Positions 1 to 11,376 of a stretch of 64,000 nt of DNA are shown in pieces. The stretch's first letter is position 1. Every line of letters begins with the position of its first letter. The notes beneath the pieces were generated by a model, which was not told the DNA's origin, searched no databases, and saw nothing but the letters and a program-made list of their open reading frames with translations. Both the position numbers and the translations under genes were made by a program. Source of the DNA: Rhizaria sp. SCN 62-66 (taxonomy: Eukaryota > Rhizaria, unplaced); assembly GCA_001724265.1 (NCBI GenBank), contig MEDY01000060.1:1-64000 (forward strand), read 5' to 3'.

Positions 1-503
1 GTCGTGTTTGTGCGCAAATGGTTAGCAATCTCACATTGTGGTTGCGCACTCTTCGACACCACCTGCCCCGTCCCTTCCGTTGGGGTTCTCAAAATATCAC
101 AAAGAGTCATTTCTGGAGTTTAAACAATGTAAATGTTGTGAGATATAAAAAATAACAGAAACGGCCAATAAGCACGCACAATTCTATAAAAACTAAAGGA
201 AGCGCGACTCAGCGATGAAAAAACGCCACAATTAGGCATGTACATTGTACATGTAATACCTGTACCGCAACTGTCGAGCAATATCTTCGGAGATTCAGCA
301 CATATGGAGGGAATGTTAAGGTTTATACACTGTACGTACATATCAGAGGTGGTCTCCGCCATAATGATCAGTTTCAAGTGTTTGATGTATTGTGATATGT
401 TGTATTGACTTGATAACCTCTTCCGAGTATGCTGAAATAAGCGTTTAAATATGCGTTGCCAGCGCAACAGCAAGCTGTGTCGACCGTCCCTTGCATCAAT
501 ATC
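1..503. other. AT-rich flank, no gene seen
   Basis: This is the left edge of the window, downstream of the IBA57 stop codon. Composition is AT-rich and unlike the coding sequence. Short open frames here show no domain or coding signature. I see no RNA gene or repeat. Confidence 0.6.
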
Positions 504-3059
504 TCACTTGGCGCGGTCAATCCGGTCCATCTCACGCGCCAACCACTGCGGACACAGAGGCACAACCTCCCATACACGATCCGGCAGCGGTGCCACAGTC
601 TCAGTCTCACCAGACCGCACAGTATCGCCCGCGCCGCCGGTGACGACGATCCGACCAAAGGGCGCCTCGACCTCGGCCATGCGCACCATCGCGAAGCCCA
701 CGTTGACAACTGCGGGGTTGGTCGCGGCCTCGGCGGACTGGGTGGCCTCGGCGGTCTCAGTCTCGGCCTCGGCTTCGGCGGCGGTCAGCAGGCGCACGCG
801 GGGCAACGAGAGCAGTTTGCCCACCTCTGCCGTCCGCGGCGCCGTTTTATCTGCGCCCATCTTCTCAGCAGCAGCTGCGTTGCCAGTCACTGTGCCGAAC
901 TCGGTCGTCATGAGCAGCCCCACACCCTCGGCCGGCGCGCCCGCGGTCACGGCGGCGAAACGCCCGGCCGCGGTTGTCCCGGCGCTCGCTGCGAGCGCCG
1001 CATCACCAGCAACGACTGCCACAGCGGGCGGAGTGTAGCCGGCGATTGTGTTCGCGTGCGGCGCCGCGTCAAACTGCGCGGTGAAAGCGGTCCACAGCGG
1101 TGACCCGGGCTCCAGCCCCAGCGACGCAGCCAGCGCCGCCGGCGACCGCGGCGGCTGCGACGACCGCGACGGCTGAGACTGCTGCGACGACGCCTGTGTG
1201 ACCATGTGCGCGGACTCGGAGGGCGACTCAGACTGAGCGGGCAGCGCAAAGGGCTCGAGGAAAGCCCATGGGAATAACGCGCTCTCGGCCTCGGTGCCCG
1301 GCGCGGTCTCAGCCTCGGCCTCGGCGGCCGCGACCAATGCAGCCGGCTCGTTCGCACGCAGACCGGGCAACGCCACGGCGGTCTCAGCGGCCGCAGCGGC
1401 CGTCGCGGCAGCGGTGTCGAGAGGGCGGAGGAAGACGGGCAGCACGCGCTTGCGCACGAGGCCCTGGAAGTGTGTGCGCGTGGTAAGCTCCTGGCCGAGG
1501 TAGCAACCCTTGTGGAAGTGCACGCCGTGCAGCAAATCCAGGTTGGCCTCGAGTGGGAGTGTTTTCTCCGCCGCCAGCTCGCGCCCGCTCTCAGGCAGGC
1601 CCAGCACGGTGCGCGCGACCTCGTACACGCTGCGGTGCACCGACACGAACGGCGGCGCCAGCGGCGGCGGCGCGGAAGCAGGGCCGACAACGCGCACCAG
1701 CGTCAGTTCGCCCGCCGGCAACAGCTCCTGCCGCGGCGACGGCGCATCTGCGTGCGACTGTGCGCGTGTCTGCACCTCGGTCTGCGCCGCAGCTGCGGCT
1801 GCCGCCGTGGCCGCGTCGGGAACGAACGTGAAAGACTGCAGCACTGCGCCGGGCCCCGCACTGGCGCCTGCGCCGCGCTGCCCCAGCCGCGGGTCGACGA
1901 ACACGCGGTATACGCGTTCACCCTCTTGTGCAGGCTCCGTAATATGCGAGGCAGGCGCGGCAGACTGACCGGCAGCGGCGGCATTCGCGGCGGCTTCTTC
2001 AGCGGCCTCCTCCGCCGCTTCGGCGGCTTCGTCCTGCTCAGCGAGCGCGCCGGCAAGGATGCCGCGCGCGACGGCGTCCTCGGCGGCCGTCTCGCGCACA
2101 GCCGCGGCCCATACGGCGAGCTCGCTGTCGACGGCGATGTCGGCGCGGATGCGGAGCGCCGAAGCGCGAATGTGGCGGGCCAGCTCTGCGGCGCGCGCGC
2201 GCGGGACGTGGACCAGCAGCGACGCGCCCTGCAGCGCGTTAGCCGCCTCCTGCGTGGGCTGCTTGTACCGCGAAGGCTGCTCGTGCTGCTGGCGGTGCGC
2301 CGCCGCGGCGTCGGCCATGTTGTCAGGAAACGTCTCGACCTCGATGACGGTATCGAAGAGGTAGCGGCCCTTGGGGGTGAGCCAGGCTGCGAAGCACGCG
2401 GCCGACGCGACCACACGCACGCCCGCGGCCGCCACGCCTTCGCGCGCAACCGAGGCCGCAGTGGCGTCATGCCCCGCGGCGGGCGAGGGCGCGCGCGTGA
2501 GGGCAGCCTGCTGCGCCTCCCAGGCCTCGGCGAGGAAAGCCGGCAGGTGCTGCGCCGTGAGCGAGTGGAGAACCTTGACGGCGTCGCGCCCGCGCACACG
2601 CACCACGGCCACGTCGTCGAGTCGCGTGAAGACGTGCGTCAGTGAACGCCACTGCGCCGGCGAGCGCGGCAGGAAATCCTGCTCCAGCGGCGCCGCCACG
2701 TCGCTCAGGGGGTCCACTTCGACCACATCCAGCGGGGCCTCTGCGCCCGCGGCGGCCAGAGCGTCCGCGCGGTGCAGAGCCTCAATGTCTGAGTCCATGC
2801 AGGCGCCGTCGTCGAGCGCGGGGTCAACGAATGCGGCTGCCGCAGGCCGGGTGCGCGCGGCGGAAGTCTGAGGGGGCCGACGAAGGTCCGAAGGTCCGCG
2901 GCCGCGCGCAGCCGCCGCAGAGAAGCATGCACGCGCAGCAGACAGAGTATACTGAGTTAACTGCTGTTGAATGCATAAGGACGAGCTCGTTGCGTGCGCA
3001 AACGACAAGAGCGGGCGTCCAAGGCGCCGAATTGTGTTGAAGGGGGCGCTCATCCTCAA
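504..3059 (-). CDS. IBA57: IBA57-like mitochondrial iron-sulfur assembly factor (GcvT/YgfZ fold)
   Basis: IBA57 works with ISCA1/ISCA2 in the mitochondrial matrix to mature 4Fe-4S proteins such as aconitase and lipoate synthase. The 851-residue single-exon frame has an Arg/Ser/Ala-rich N-terminus suited to mitochondrial import. A GcvT-like start follows (FTRLDDVAVVRVRGRDAV, about residue 142), then the strand AWLTPKGRYLFD (about 222). The family signature KGCYLGQE with the following TRTH is near residues 515-525, and a C-terminal beta-barrel segment contains VGFAMVRM. It is more than twice the length of animal IBA57 because of Ala/Glu-rich inserts at about 325-450 and 545-720. The stop is TGA. 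The start at 3059 is the first ATG; a second ATG two codons on (MSAPFNTIRR) would serve equally well. Identity rests on the KGCYxGQE block; the inserts carry no known domain. Confidence 0.9.
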   Translation of the reverse strand: MRMSAPFNTIRRLGRPLLSFAHATSSSLCIQQQLTQYTLSAARACFSAAAARGRGPSDLRRPPQTSAARTRPAAAAFVDPALDDGACMDSDIEALHRADALAAAGAEAPLDVVEVDPLSDVAAPLEQDFLPRSPAQWRSLTHVFTRLDDVAVVRVRGRDAVKVLHSLTAQHLPAFLAEAWEAQQAALTRAPSPAAGHDATAASVAREGVAAAGVRVVASAACFAAWLTPKGRYLFDTVIEVETFPDNMADAAAAHRQQHEQPSRYKQPTQEAANALQGASLLVHVPRARAAELARHIRASALRIRADIAVDSELAVWAAAVRETAAEDAVARGILAGALAEQDEAAEAAEEAAEEAAANAAAAGQSAAPASHITEPAQEGERVYRVFVDPRLGQRGAGASAGPGAVLQSFTFVPDAATAAAAAAAQTEVQTRAQSHADAPSPRQELLPAGELTLVRVVGPASAPPPLAPPFVSVHRSVYEVARTVLGLPESGRELAAEKTLPLEANLDLLHGVHFHKGCYLGQELTTRTHFQGLVRKRVLPVFLRPLDTAAATAAAAAETAVALPGLRANEPAALVAAAEAEAETAPGTEAESALFPWAFLEPFALPAQSESPSESAHMVTQASSQQSQPSRSSQPPRSPAALAASLGLEPGSPLWTAFTAQFDAAPHANTIAGYTPPAVAVVAGDAALAASAGTTAAGRFAAVTAGAPAEGVGLLMTTEFGTVTGNAAAAEKMGADKTAPRTAEVGKLLSLPRVRLLTAAEAEAETETAEATQSAEAATNPAVVNVGFAMVRMAEVEAPFGRIVVTGGAGDTVRSGETETVAPLPDRVWEVVPLCPQWLAREMDRIDRAK

Positions 3060-3390
3060 GCCGCAGTGCGCAAACTAGAGGTTTTCAGTAACTGTTTAAT
3101 GCGCGAGAAATTGAACGTAGATAACAAAACTAATATTATATTAGTATTTAAACCAGTTGATTACACAGCTTTTACAAATTAATATTATCTATAATTGCGT
3201 TTCTGGTGCAGATAACTCCATTTCACGATGACTCACTTCCGTTGAGTGTTCAGACTTGCCAGTTTCAGTCAAGTCACCTCAGCCCGTGCCTCTCATCATG
3301 GTATTGATTCAGGACTTTTAGGCGTGTTTGTGTATTAAATTTGTTATCAGTTCGATGTTACAATCGTTTTGCCTTTCCGCGGGCCCATAT
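3060..3390. other. Spacer: IBA57 promoter side and coiled-coil gene 3' flank
   Basis: AT-rich 331-bp spacer between two minus-strand genes. It must hold the upstream region of IBA57 and the 3' untranslated region of the coiled-coil gene. No other feature seen. Confidence 0.5.
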
Positions 3391-5984
3391 TTACGCGCCC
3401 GGAGCCGTGAGCGCAGCGGCGCCGTGCAATGCCAACAACGCTTCCTTGCACTCTGCGACGCCCTTCTCGAGCGCATCGATGCTGGCGCGCCCCGTCGTGC
3501 GCGCGGCAACAAGCGCCATGGCGCGGCGCAACTGCTGCTCGAGCGCCTGCTGAGCCGCGGCGGCCTTCTTGCCGAGCGCGTCGTGCTGCGCGCGGGCTGC
3601 CTTCATCTGCTCGTTGCACTGCTGGTCCGTCAGCAGCCCGCCCAGCGCGGCCTGCTCCGCCTCCATGCTCACCTGTTGTGCACAGACAGAGACAGGGGCA
3701 CACAGCACAGTAGTCGACAGTGTCACCATCATGTAAAGAAAAACGCGCGGAGTGCAGATAACAAGGTGAGCGAGTGATAATATAGTTTGTTGACGTGTGC
3801 AATTCGTGTTGTCGCTTGCTCTTCGTATGCGATGTAAACGTAACATTTCGTGTGTAGATTCTAGACGTACCACGGCGGCCTCAGTCTTGGCGTTTTCTGC
3901 GGCGATCTTAGCGCCCGTCTCCTCGAGCCGCTGCAGCTCACCCGCGGCGCCGTCCCGCGCCGCGCGCGCCATGGCCATCTGCGCCTGTACCGTGGCCAGC
4001 CGCGCCTGCGCCTCCTCCCGCTGCGCCTGCGCCTCCTCCCGCTGCGCCTGTGCGGCCGCGAGCTACGCTGCCCGCTGCGCCTGCGCCGCATCGGCGCGGC
4101 TCTGCTGGCGCTTGCGCGCGGCCTCAGCCTTGCGGACCAGCGCCGCCGTCTCCCGCTCGAGCTTGGCGCGCTCTTGGCCCAGCGCAGCCGTCTCCGCCGC
4201 GGCCGCAGCCAGCGCCGCGCTGCGCAGTGAAAACAGTGTGGGTGTGCGTGTGTGTGTAAGAAAGAGAGAAATAAGAGAACAGTGAGTCAATCGAGTGATC
4301 TGTGTCATTAGCCAGTGAACGTTACGATAGCCTTGAGATAATTTGAGCGCTAGACATTGCTCTTTGACGGACCTGTGTTGCTGCGCGTTGGACTCAACCT
4401 GCGCTCGCACCTGAGCAATCTCATTCTCGACTGTCTCCACGGCCTTGCTGACCTGCTTGACCGCCTCCGCCGCGTTCTTTACAGCATCGGCGGCGTCCTT
4501 CACCGAGTCCCCACCGCGAATCGCCGCGGCGGCCTCCACAGTCTCAGCGTCGACGCGCGCGCGCTCAGCCCGCGCGGCCCGGGCCTTGTCGCGCATTACG
4601 GCGGCCTGCTGCGCCACCGCGCGCGCCGCCGCGGCTTCGGTCTCGCGCGCAGCCAGCGCCGCGCGCGCCGCCGCCAGCCCGGCTTCTGCGCCCCCCTGCC
4701 CCGCCTCGGCCTCCGTGCGCGCCGCCGTGGCCTCAGCCAGCGCCGCACGCTCCGCAGTCAGCGCCGCCGCCGCGCGGTCCGTCTCGGCCTTAGCCGCCGC
4801 GAACGCCGCGGCCTCGGTGGCCTCCTCCGCGGCCGCCGCGGCCAGTACCGCTGCGATGTATTGTTCCACAGTCTCAGTCTCGATTTTAGTCTCAGCGCCG
4901 GTCTCACTTTCGCCCGGTGTAATACTGGCATGTTTGCGGCCGCAGAGCGTGCGCAGGGTGGCGGCGTCGCGCTGCAGCGCCTCGAGTTGCTCCCGCGCGG
5001 CGACGCACTCGGCGTCGAGCGCGGCGGCCTCAGCCCGCAGCGTCTGGACCGTAGCCGCGGCGTCAGCGAGGGCTTCCTTGCGGCCCGCGGCGGCCGTGGC
5101 CAGCGCGGCGCCCTGGGCCGCCTCGGCCGCGGCCGCCACACCGCTCTGCGCCAGCGCGCGCTCGACCTCGCTCAGCCGCAACGCCGCAGCGACCTCGGCC
5201 TGCCGCGCTGCGTCAAGCTCGGCTTGCTTTGCTGTGCGCGCGGCGGCTGCGGCCGAGGCGCGCGCCGCCGCGGCTGTCCACGCGCGCGTCGCTGCCTGCG
5301 CAGAGCGCTCTAGTGCGGCCACATCAGCACTGCTGTCAGCGCTGCTATCAGGGCGACTGTCATTGCTGTCACTGCTGGCGGCGCTGCGGCTGCGGCAGCT
5401 GCTGCTGCTGCTGCTGCTGGCCTGGGCGGCGACGAGGCTCTTGACGGTGGCCTCGGTGGTGCTACGCGTGTCCTGGATCTCGCGCCCACAGGCGGCGCCC
5501 ACAGACTCGATGATCGTTGATGTCTGCTGCGCGCTCTGCACCACTTCTTGCGTCTCCTTGACGCGCTCCTCTGTGCACGCGCGAGAAATGGGGAAGTTGG
5601 TGAGTATTGTTGAAGGCTGAGGACAGTTTTTGTTTGTTTTGAGTTTGTATCGTGGAAATGTCGAAGCACGTACCGAGCTGGCCGATGATGGCGTTGCACT
5701 CCTGGAAGGCGGCGTGGACGGTCGCGGACGCATTCATGCTGCGCTCGCGCGACTGGCGCATGCGCTCCTGGAGGTCCGTCTCGTGGACCTGCTGCTCTGC
5801 GGACGCGCGCAGGACGTCCTCTGCGACGAGATGGTGAGAGGCGACAGTTCGGGGCAAAGGTTAGGTGGGTAACAAGAAATGTCAAGAGTGAGCGAGTGTG
5901 ACATCTGTTTGGAGGCACGGTGTGACCTTGGACTTGAAACCGTGTTGACGTACGCAGCATAGCATGGAGAGACTGAGAGCTCAT
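3391..5984 (-). CDS. Ala/Gln-rich coiled-coil protein of unknown function, five exons, one in-frame TAG
   Basis: Five exons on the minus strand: 5954-5984, 5674-5820, 4373-5570, 3871-4219 and 3391-3672. They give 668 codons ending in TAA. Introns are 133, 103, 153 and 198 nt; donors are GTACGT three times and GTCCGT once, and all end in AG. The start (MSSQSLHAML) joins in frame to QDVLRASAEQQ. After a short Ser/Asp-rich linker, almost the whole protein is heptad-patterned coiled coil with runs such as AQAQREE repeated every seven residues. Exon 4 contains an in-frame TAG at 4063-4065, with the same coiled-coil pattern and frame on both sides. The 153- and 198-nt introns are multiples of three without stops, so retention would keep the frame open. 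I recognise no family; a structural or cytoskeletal role is only a guess. Confidence 0.72.
4063..4065 (-). other. In-frame TAG inside coiled-coil gene (candidate sense UAG)
   Basis: On the minus strand the codons run GCA GCG TAG CTC GCG inside exon 4, between QAQRAA and LAAAQAQREE. Aligned on the seven-residue period, TAG falls at the position filled by Gln, Gln, Arg and Gln in the next four heptads. CAG to TAG is one transition. There is no pyrimidine tract before it that would suggest a splice acceptor. Confidence 0.7.
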
Positions 5985-6860
5985 GTTTTTCTCGCTCGAG
6001 CTCGGCTTTTGTGTGGGGGCGATGCCGGGGTGGAAAGAGGGCGAATCAGTGTTGGTGAGGGAATGTTTGTTGGGGCATTTGCAGCGCAAGCGTTGAGGTG
6101 GGACGATTGGGACCGGCTTCACGATGGCGATTTAGGCGCTTATAGCAAGGCGGAATATGTTTTTGACGACGCGTCTTGCGGCAATTGGCTAAACAAGCTC
6201 ACCTCCGAGTGGCGGGGGCCTCGAAGCTCGTTCTCGCGTGGTGCAACTTGAAAAAAATTTCCAACCCTTGTTTTCGAAGATTCCTTGACGGATTAAGCAC
6301 TTATTTGGGAATAGCCATCCCATATAATACATTTCATGTTTTATCTCACCATCTATGCTATTAGTTTTTGTATTGGTGGTTTTTTCCCTTGTGATAATCG
6401 TACTTTTCAATGTTTCGCGTGCCGCGCGAGTTTTTCGGTCCACGCTGGCCCGACAAGCACGCGCGGTTGTTGAGCCCCTTTGACGAAGTAGACAGTTCAC
6501 CTGATTGGCGTCCGACAATCACGATTTACTCAACACTCCGGGAATTCAGCGATAATTTGTTGCCATTATTTTATATCCACACTGCGTCACACCGTGACCA
6601 TGCTCTTGCATGCAACATGCTTTTCCGACGCGTCGCCGACTTGCTCATTGCAAAGCGACGTGCCTCCCTCCGACCTCGTCTCACCGCCTACTCACTCACG
6701 TTTCTCCCCCCGAAATAACTCCAACCAGAGTTTTCACCGCGCCCGTGTGTTAAGAAGCTCTCTTTGTCCCCGCCCCATCTCCCAACTCCCCCACTGAGGC
6801 CTTCCGGCGTTTCTCTTGTCTGACGCGACCGTTCGTCGTCGGTCAATCACCTCTGTCCCA
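5985..6860. promoter_or_regulatory. Divergent intergenic region
   Basis: 876 bp between the divergent starts of the coiled-coil gene (-) and the Costars-LIM-RhoGAP gene (+), so it should hold both promoters. Composition is mixed, with GC-richer patches near 6410-6500. The open frame across 6410-6718 has no recognisable domain and I do not call it a gene. Confidence 0.4.
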
Positions 6861-9800
6861 ATGTCTGTCGCGGCCCGCATGAAGATGTTTGCCGGCGGCT
6901 CCGAGTCCTCCGGACCCTCCGAGAAGGAACTTGTACGTCTCTTTGCTTTGTTCCTTGCCACATCTGTCCTATGACATAGATAACTGTTCTGCTGTCTCTC
7001 AATCATATGTTCTTGTCCCTCTCATTCGGCTCCAACGCTACCTCGATATCTTCTCGCTCGCATGGTGTTATTGCTTGATCTCACTCTATTTGCTCAATCT
7101 CATGCGTCTATCCGACTCTGACTCTGTGCTCGCATCCAAAACTCTCGTTTCGTCTCCCTTTCATCACTGCCCTCGTTGCACTTGCACTCTCTTCCCTTGC
7201 GCGTGCGTCCCCAACATCAACAACACCTCACCATCACAGGACATCGCGGAGAAGAATTACGCGCGTCGCGTCAAGGCGGTGCAGTGGGTCGACAAGGAGA
7301 TCCGCAAGCTGATCGCAGTGCTGCAGCGCACTGGCGGCAAGACGACCTTCGGCGCGCTCTTCGCCGTGACTCAGGACGACTTCGAGGCCATCTCGGGCAC
7401 ACTCGTCGCCGCCAAGAAACGCGGCGTGGTTGAGTACGAAGGCCAGCTCCTTATGCAGGGCATGCACGATGGCGTCGCCATTTCGGTACTGCGCGCCGAA
7501 ATCGAAGACTCTGTCGTCCCCGACAAGGCTGAGTTCATGAAGCAGGCCTTCGCGCCCGCCGCCGCCGGCTCCGGCTTCCAGAAGGTCGACCTCACCAACA
7601 ACGTCTGCGCCGTGTGTAGCAAGACGGTCTACGCCAACGAGCGTCTCGGCGCTGTCGGCAAGGTTTTCCACGCGGCGTGCTTCACCTGCGTCACATGCCG
7701 CAAACGCCTCACTCTGTCTGCGTTCTGCTGCGTCAACGGACTCGTGTATTGCCCGCCCCACTACCAGCAGATGTTTGCCGCCACGGGCGGCAAGTATGAC
7801 GACGCCGCCTCGCCCAAGCCCGCCGCTGGCACGCCGTCAACGCCCTCGTCTCCCATGCCCCCCGCAGCGCCTAAGCCCGCGGTCGCTCCACTGGCCAAGC
7901 CCCCCGCACCTGTTGCACCCGCGCCTGCGGCCAAGCCCGCGCCCGTCGCGCCCGCGGTGCCGGAGCCGTCGCCGGCCGAGGAGGCTGCGGCGGTCGAGGC
8001 CGAGCGCGGGCGCCTGCTTGCCGAGGCCGAGGCCGCGGCGCGGAAGGCGGCTGAGCTGGAGGCCGAGCAACGCCGCGTTGCGGCCGCGGCGGCCGAGGCC
8101 GAGGCCAAGGCCGCCGCCGAGCGCGCGGCCGCTGAGAAGCGCCGCGCCGCTGAGGAGCAGGAGCGCAAGGCTGAGGAGGCGCGCGCGGCGGCGGCGGCCG
8201 AGACGGCGCGCAAGGAGGCCGAGGCACAGCGCGCGCGGCTGGAGCGCGAGGCGGCCGAGATTGCACGGCTCAAGCAAGAGCAGGAAGCTAAGGAGCGGAG
8301 GGCCGCCGAAGAGGCCGCCGCGCGCGAGAAGGCTGCGGCCGAGCGCGCTGCCAAGGCTAAGGCCAAGGCCGAGGCCGAGGCTGCCGAGGCTGCGCGCAAG
8401 GAGCAAGAGCTGGCCGCGCGCGAGGCCGAGCTGCGGCGGAAGGAGGAAGAGCAGAAGCGCAAGGAAGGGGAGCGCCAGCGCGAGGCCGAGGCCGCGGCCG
8501 CCGCGCGCGCCAAGGCCGAGGCCGAGCTGGCGGCGCGTCGTGCCGCCGAAGAAGAGGCCGCGCGCAAGGCCGCTGAGGAGGCCGCGGCCAAGGAGCGCGC
8601 CGTGCGGGAAGAGCGCGAGCGCGAGGAGCGTGCGCGGCTGCAGCGCGAGCAGGCTGAGCTTGCGGCGCGGCGCGCGGCCGAGGAGAAGCGGCGCGCCGAG
8701 GAGCAGCGCCGCCGCGATGAAGAGGAGGCTGCGCGCAAGGCCGAGGAGGAGAAGCGCCGCGAGGAGGAGCAGCGCGCGCGCGCGGAGGAGAAGCGCCGCC
8801 GCCAGGAAGCCGCCGCTGCTGCCGCCGCCGAGGCCGCGCGCGTCAAGGCCGAGGAAGCCGCGGCGGCCGCCGCCGCTGCGGCTGCGAAGAAGGCCGCCGA
8901 CGAGGCCGCTGCCGCTGCTGCCAATGCGGCGAGGAAGGCTGCGCACGAGGCCGCGGCCACCGAGAAAGCTGCGGCCGAGAAGGCCGCCGCTGAGGCCGCC
9001 AAGAAGGCCGCCGAGCTGGCCGCGGAGCAGGAGCGTCTGGCCGCCGAGCGCGCGCGTCTGGCCGCCGAGGCCGAGGCGCGCGAGCAGGCCGTCCGCGAGG
9101 CTGCCGAGGCCGCGGCCGCCGCGGACCGCGCGCGCGCTGAGCGCGAGGCTGCCGAGGCCGCCGCCAAGGCCGCCGCGCGCGCCAAGGCCGCGGCCGAGGC
9201 TGCCGAGGCGGACAAACGCCAGCGCGAGCTCGACGCCGAGGCCAACGCGCTCATGGCGCGGCTCGAAGCGATGGAGCGCGCCAAGGCCGCCGCCGAGAAC
9301 GAAGCCCGCGCACAGGCCGCGCGCGCCGCCGAGCTGGAGCGCAAGCGCAAGGCCGAGGAAGAGGCGGCCCGCTCCGCCGCCTCCGCGGCCACCGCGCGCG
9401 AGGAGAGCGACCGTGCGGCCCGCGAGCGCGCTGATAAGGAGGCGCGTGCGGAGAAAGAGGCGCTTGAGAAGGAGCGCCAGGACCTCGCGGCGCGCACCAA
9501 GGCCGAGGCCGCGGCGCGCGCGGAGGCCGCTGCGAAGCTCGCCAAGGAGGAGGCCGAGGAGCGCGCGCGGCGCGAGCGCGAGGACGCCGCCGCGCGCGCC
9601 AAGGCCGAGGACGAGCGCCGTGCTCTGGCGGCGCGCGAGTCGCAGCTGGCTGCGGAGCGGCGTGCGGCCGAGGAGCGCGCCGCCAAGGAAGAGGCGCAGC
9701 GCGCGGCCCAAGCGGCGCAGCGCGCGCGCGACGATGCTGAGCGCGCCGCCAAGGACGCCCGCGCGCGCGAGCAAGCTGAGGCGGAGCGCAAGCGCCAGAC

Positions 9801-11376
9801 CGACATGGTGCAGCAGCAGAAGCAGGAGCTGGACGCCGCGTCTGCGCTGGCGGCGCGTTTTCGCACCGCAGCCGCAATGCTCCCGCCGCGCGGCTCCGTC
9901 CTGCCGCCCGGTTCGGCCTCGGCCGCGCTGTTCAAGGCGCAGGCGCAGGCGCGCGGCCCCAACGTGGGCGCGAGTGCCGCCGCCGCCGCGGCCAAGAGCG
10001 CGGGCCCGCCCGTGGCGTCGCTGCCCGTGGCCGACTCGCGGCCCAAGTGGAAGATCGAACAGGAGGCCCGCGAGCAGGCGCGCCGCGACGCCGAGGCGCA
10101 GGATGCAGAGGCCCGCGCGCGCCGCGCACAGCTCGTCAACGGCCCGTCGTCGCCGACCGCGGCCGACGCCGCCGCCGCCGCCGCGTCCGCCGGGGCCGCG
10201 GGTCGTCCGCAGCCGCCGCGCATGCCGCCGCCCGTCAGCGGCGCCGGCGCTGGTGGCGCGCGCATGCCGCCCCCGTCTGCGGCACCTGCTGGCGCGAGTC
10301 CGCCCAAGTTTCGCTGGAACCCGGTCTCGACTGCGGCGGCGCAGAGTGCCAAGGCGGCCGGCGGCGGCGAGGATGAGGAGGACGAGGAGCCGTCGGCGTC
10401 GCTGCTGTCTGCGCTGTCGGACCTGCCGCCGGAGATGTACTCGCTTTCGATCGACATCGGCATGCTGGGCAAGGCGTACCGGTTGTTGGCGCTGGCAATC
10501 CGGCATCTGATGCGCAACGGTACGTATGAGACGGATATCTTCCGTCATTGCATTAACCAGAAGGAGACGGACTTGGTGGTGGCTGTGCTCGAGTCGGGCG
10601 TCAACGCCGAGAGCGTCGACCTCAACCAGTACTCGGTCAACTCGGTCGCCTCTGCGCTCAAGCGCGTGCTTAAGCAGCGCGAGCCGCTCGTCACGCCGCG
10701 TCTGTACTCGATGCTTATCGAGACGCAGCAGCGCCGCCTCAGCCGCACCGCGACTGCGGGCGCTGCCGCGGCCGCCGCGGACGGACAGGGCCGCTTCCTG
10801 GAGATCGCGGCCGCCATCTCTGAGCTTCCCGAGAACAACAAAAAGGTGCTGTGCATGCTGTTCGACATGATCGTGCAGGTTGGCCACAACGTCGCGCAGA
10901 CGCAGATGTCGCCCGAGCAGCTGGGCTACACGTTCGCGCCCATCGTGATGCAGCCGACCAAGATGAGCGAGAACTTGCAGCGCGTGGCGCAGGAGCAACA
11001 GGCCGTGAACAAGCTCGTCGCGGACATGATCCAGAACCACGACGCGATCTGGGACAATGTCATCCTCGAGTCGAAGCTCTCGCTCGCGCGCGCGCCCGCG
11101 AGTGGCGTGTTTGTGCCCTGCGCCGCGGTGACCAAGCAGAGTGACGTGAAGCGCGCCGACAAGGGCGACGTCACCGAGTGCTCCATGTGCTCCAAGGCCT
11201 TCAGCATCATCCGCTGGAAGACGGCCTGCGTCGGCTGCGGACAGATCTTCTGTTCCAACTGCTGCAGTCACAAGGCCCCTGAGGCTGTCAGCGGCAAGGT
11301 CTCGCGCGCTGAGCAGTTCATCGGCAAGGGCCTCCTCTGCTCGCCCTGCAACAAAAACCTCAACGGCAGCGCGTAA
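6861..11376 (+). CDS. Costars-LIM-coiled coil-RhoGAP-zinc finger protein
   Basis: Two exons, 6861-6932 and 7240-11376, joined in phase 0 across a 307-nt intron (GTACGT...CACAG), give 1,402 residues; the stop is TAA. Domains in order: a Costars domain (about 35-115, with GTLVAAKKRGVVEYEGQLL and QGMHDGVAI), the small actin-linked fold of ABRACL and STARS; a LIM domain (about 147-201, CAVCSK, FHAACFTC, CPPHY); a Pro/Ala linker; a roughly 620-residue Ala/Glu/Arg coiled coil (about 280-905); a RhoGAP domain (about 1090-1300) keeping the arginine of the finger loop (DIFRHC) and ending in TFAPIVMQP; and a C-terminal Cys-rich zinc finger (CSMCSKAF, CVGCGQIFCSNCC, LLCSPC) resembling FYVE-type folds. 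It probably turns off a Rho/Rac GTPase at actin structures or membranes. The order of domains is visible; the target GTPase is not known. Confidence 0.85.

Noticed and set aside
1470-2645. 391-codon plus-strand frame opposite IBA57
   Set aside because: Arg/Gly-rich shadow; IBA57 signatures are on the minus strand.
6410-6718. Small plus-strand frame in the divergent spacer
   Set aside because: No homology, mixed composition, and it lies in the presumed promoter region.
7761-11271. Very long minus-strand frames (918 and 1,144 codons) opposite the LIM-RhoGAP gene
   Set aside because: They are Arg/Ser/Ala or Leu/Gly/Arg shadows of GC-rich coiled-coil codons, with no domain on that strand.
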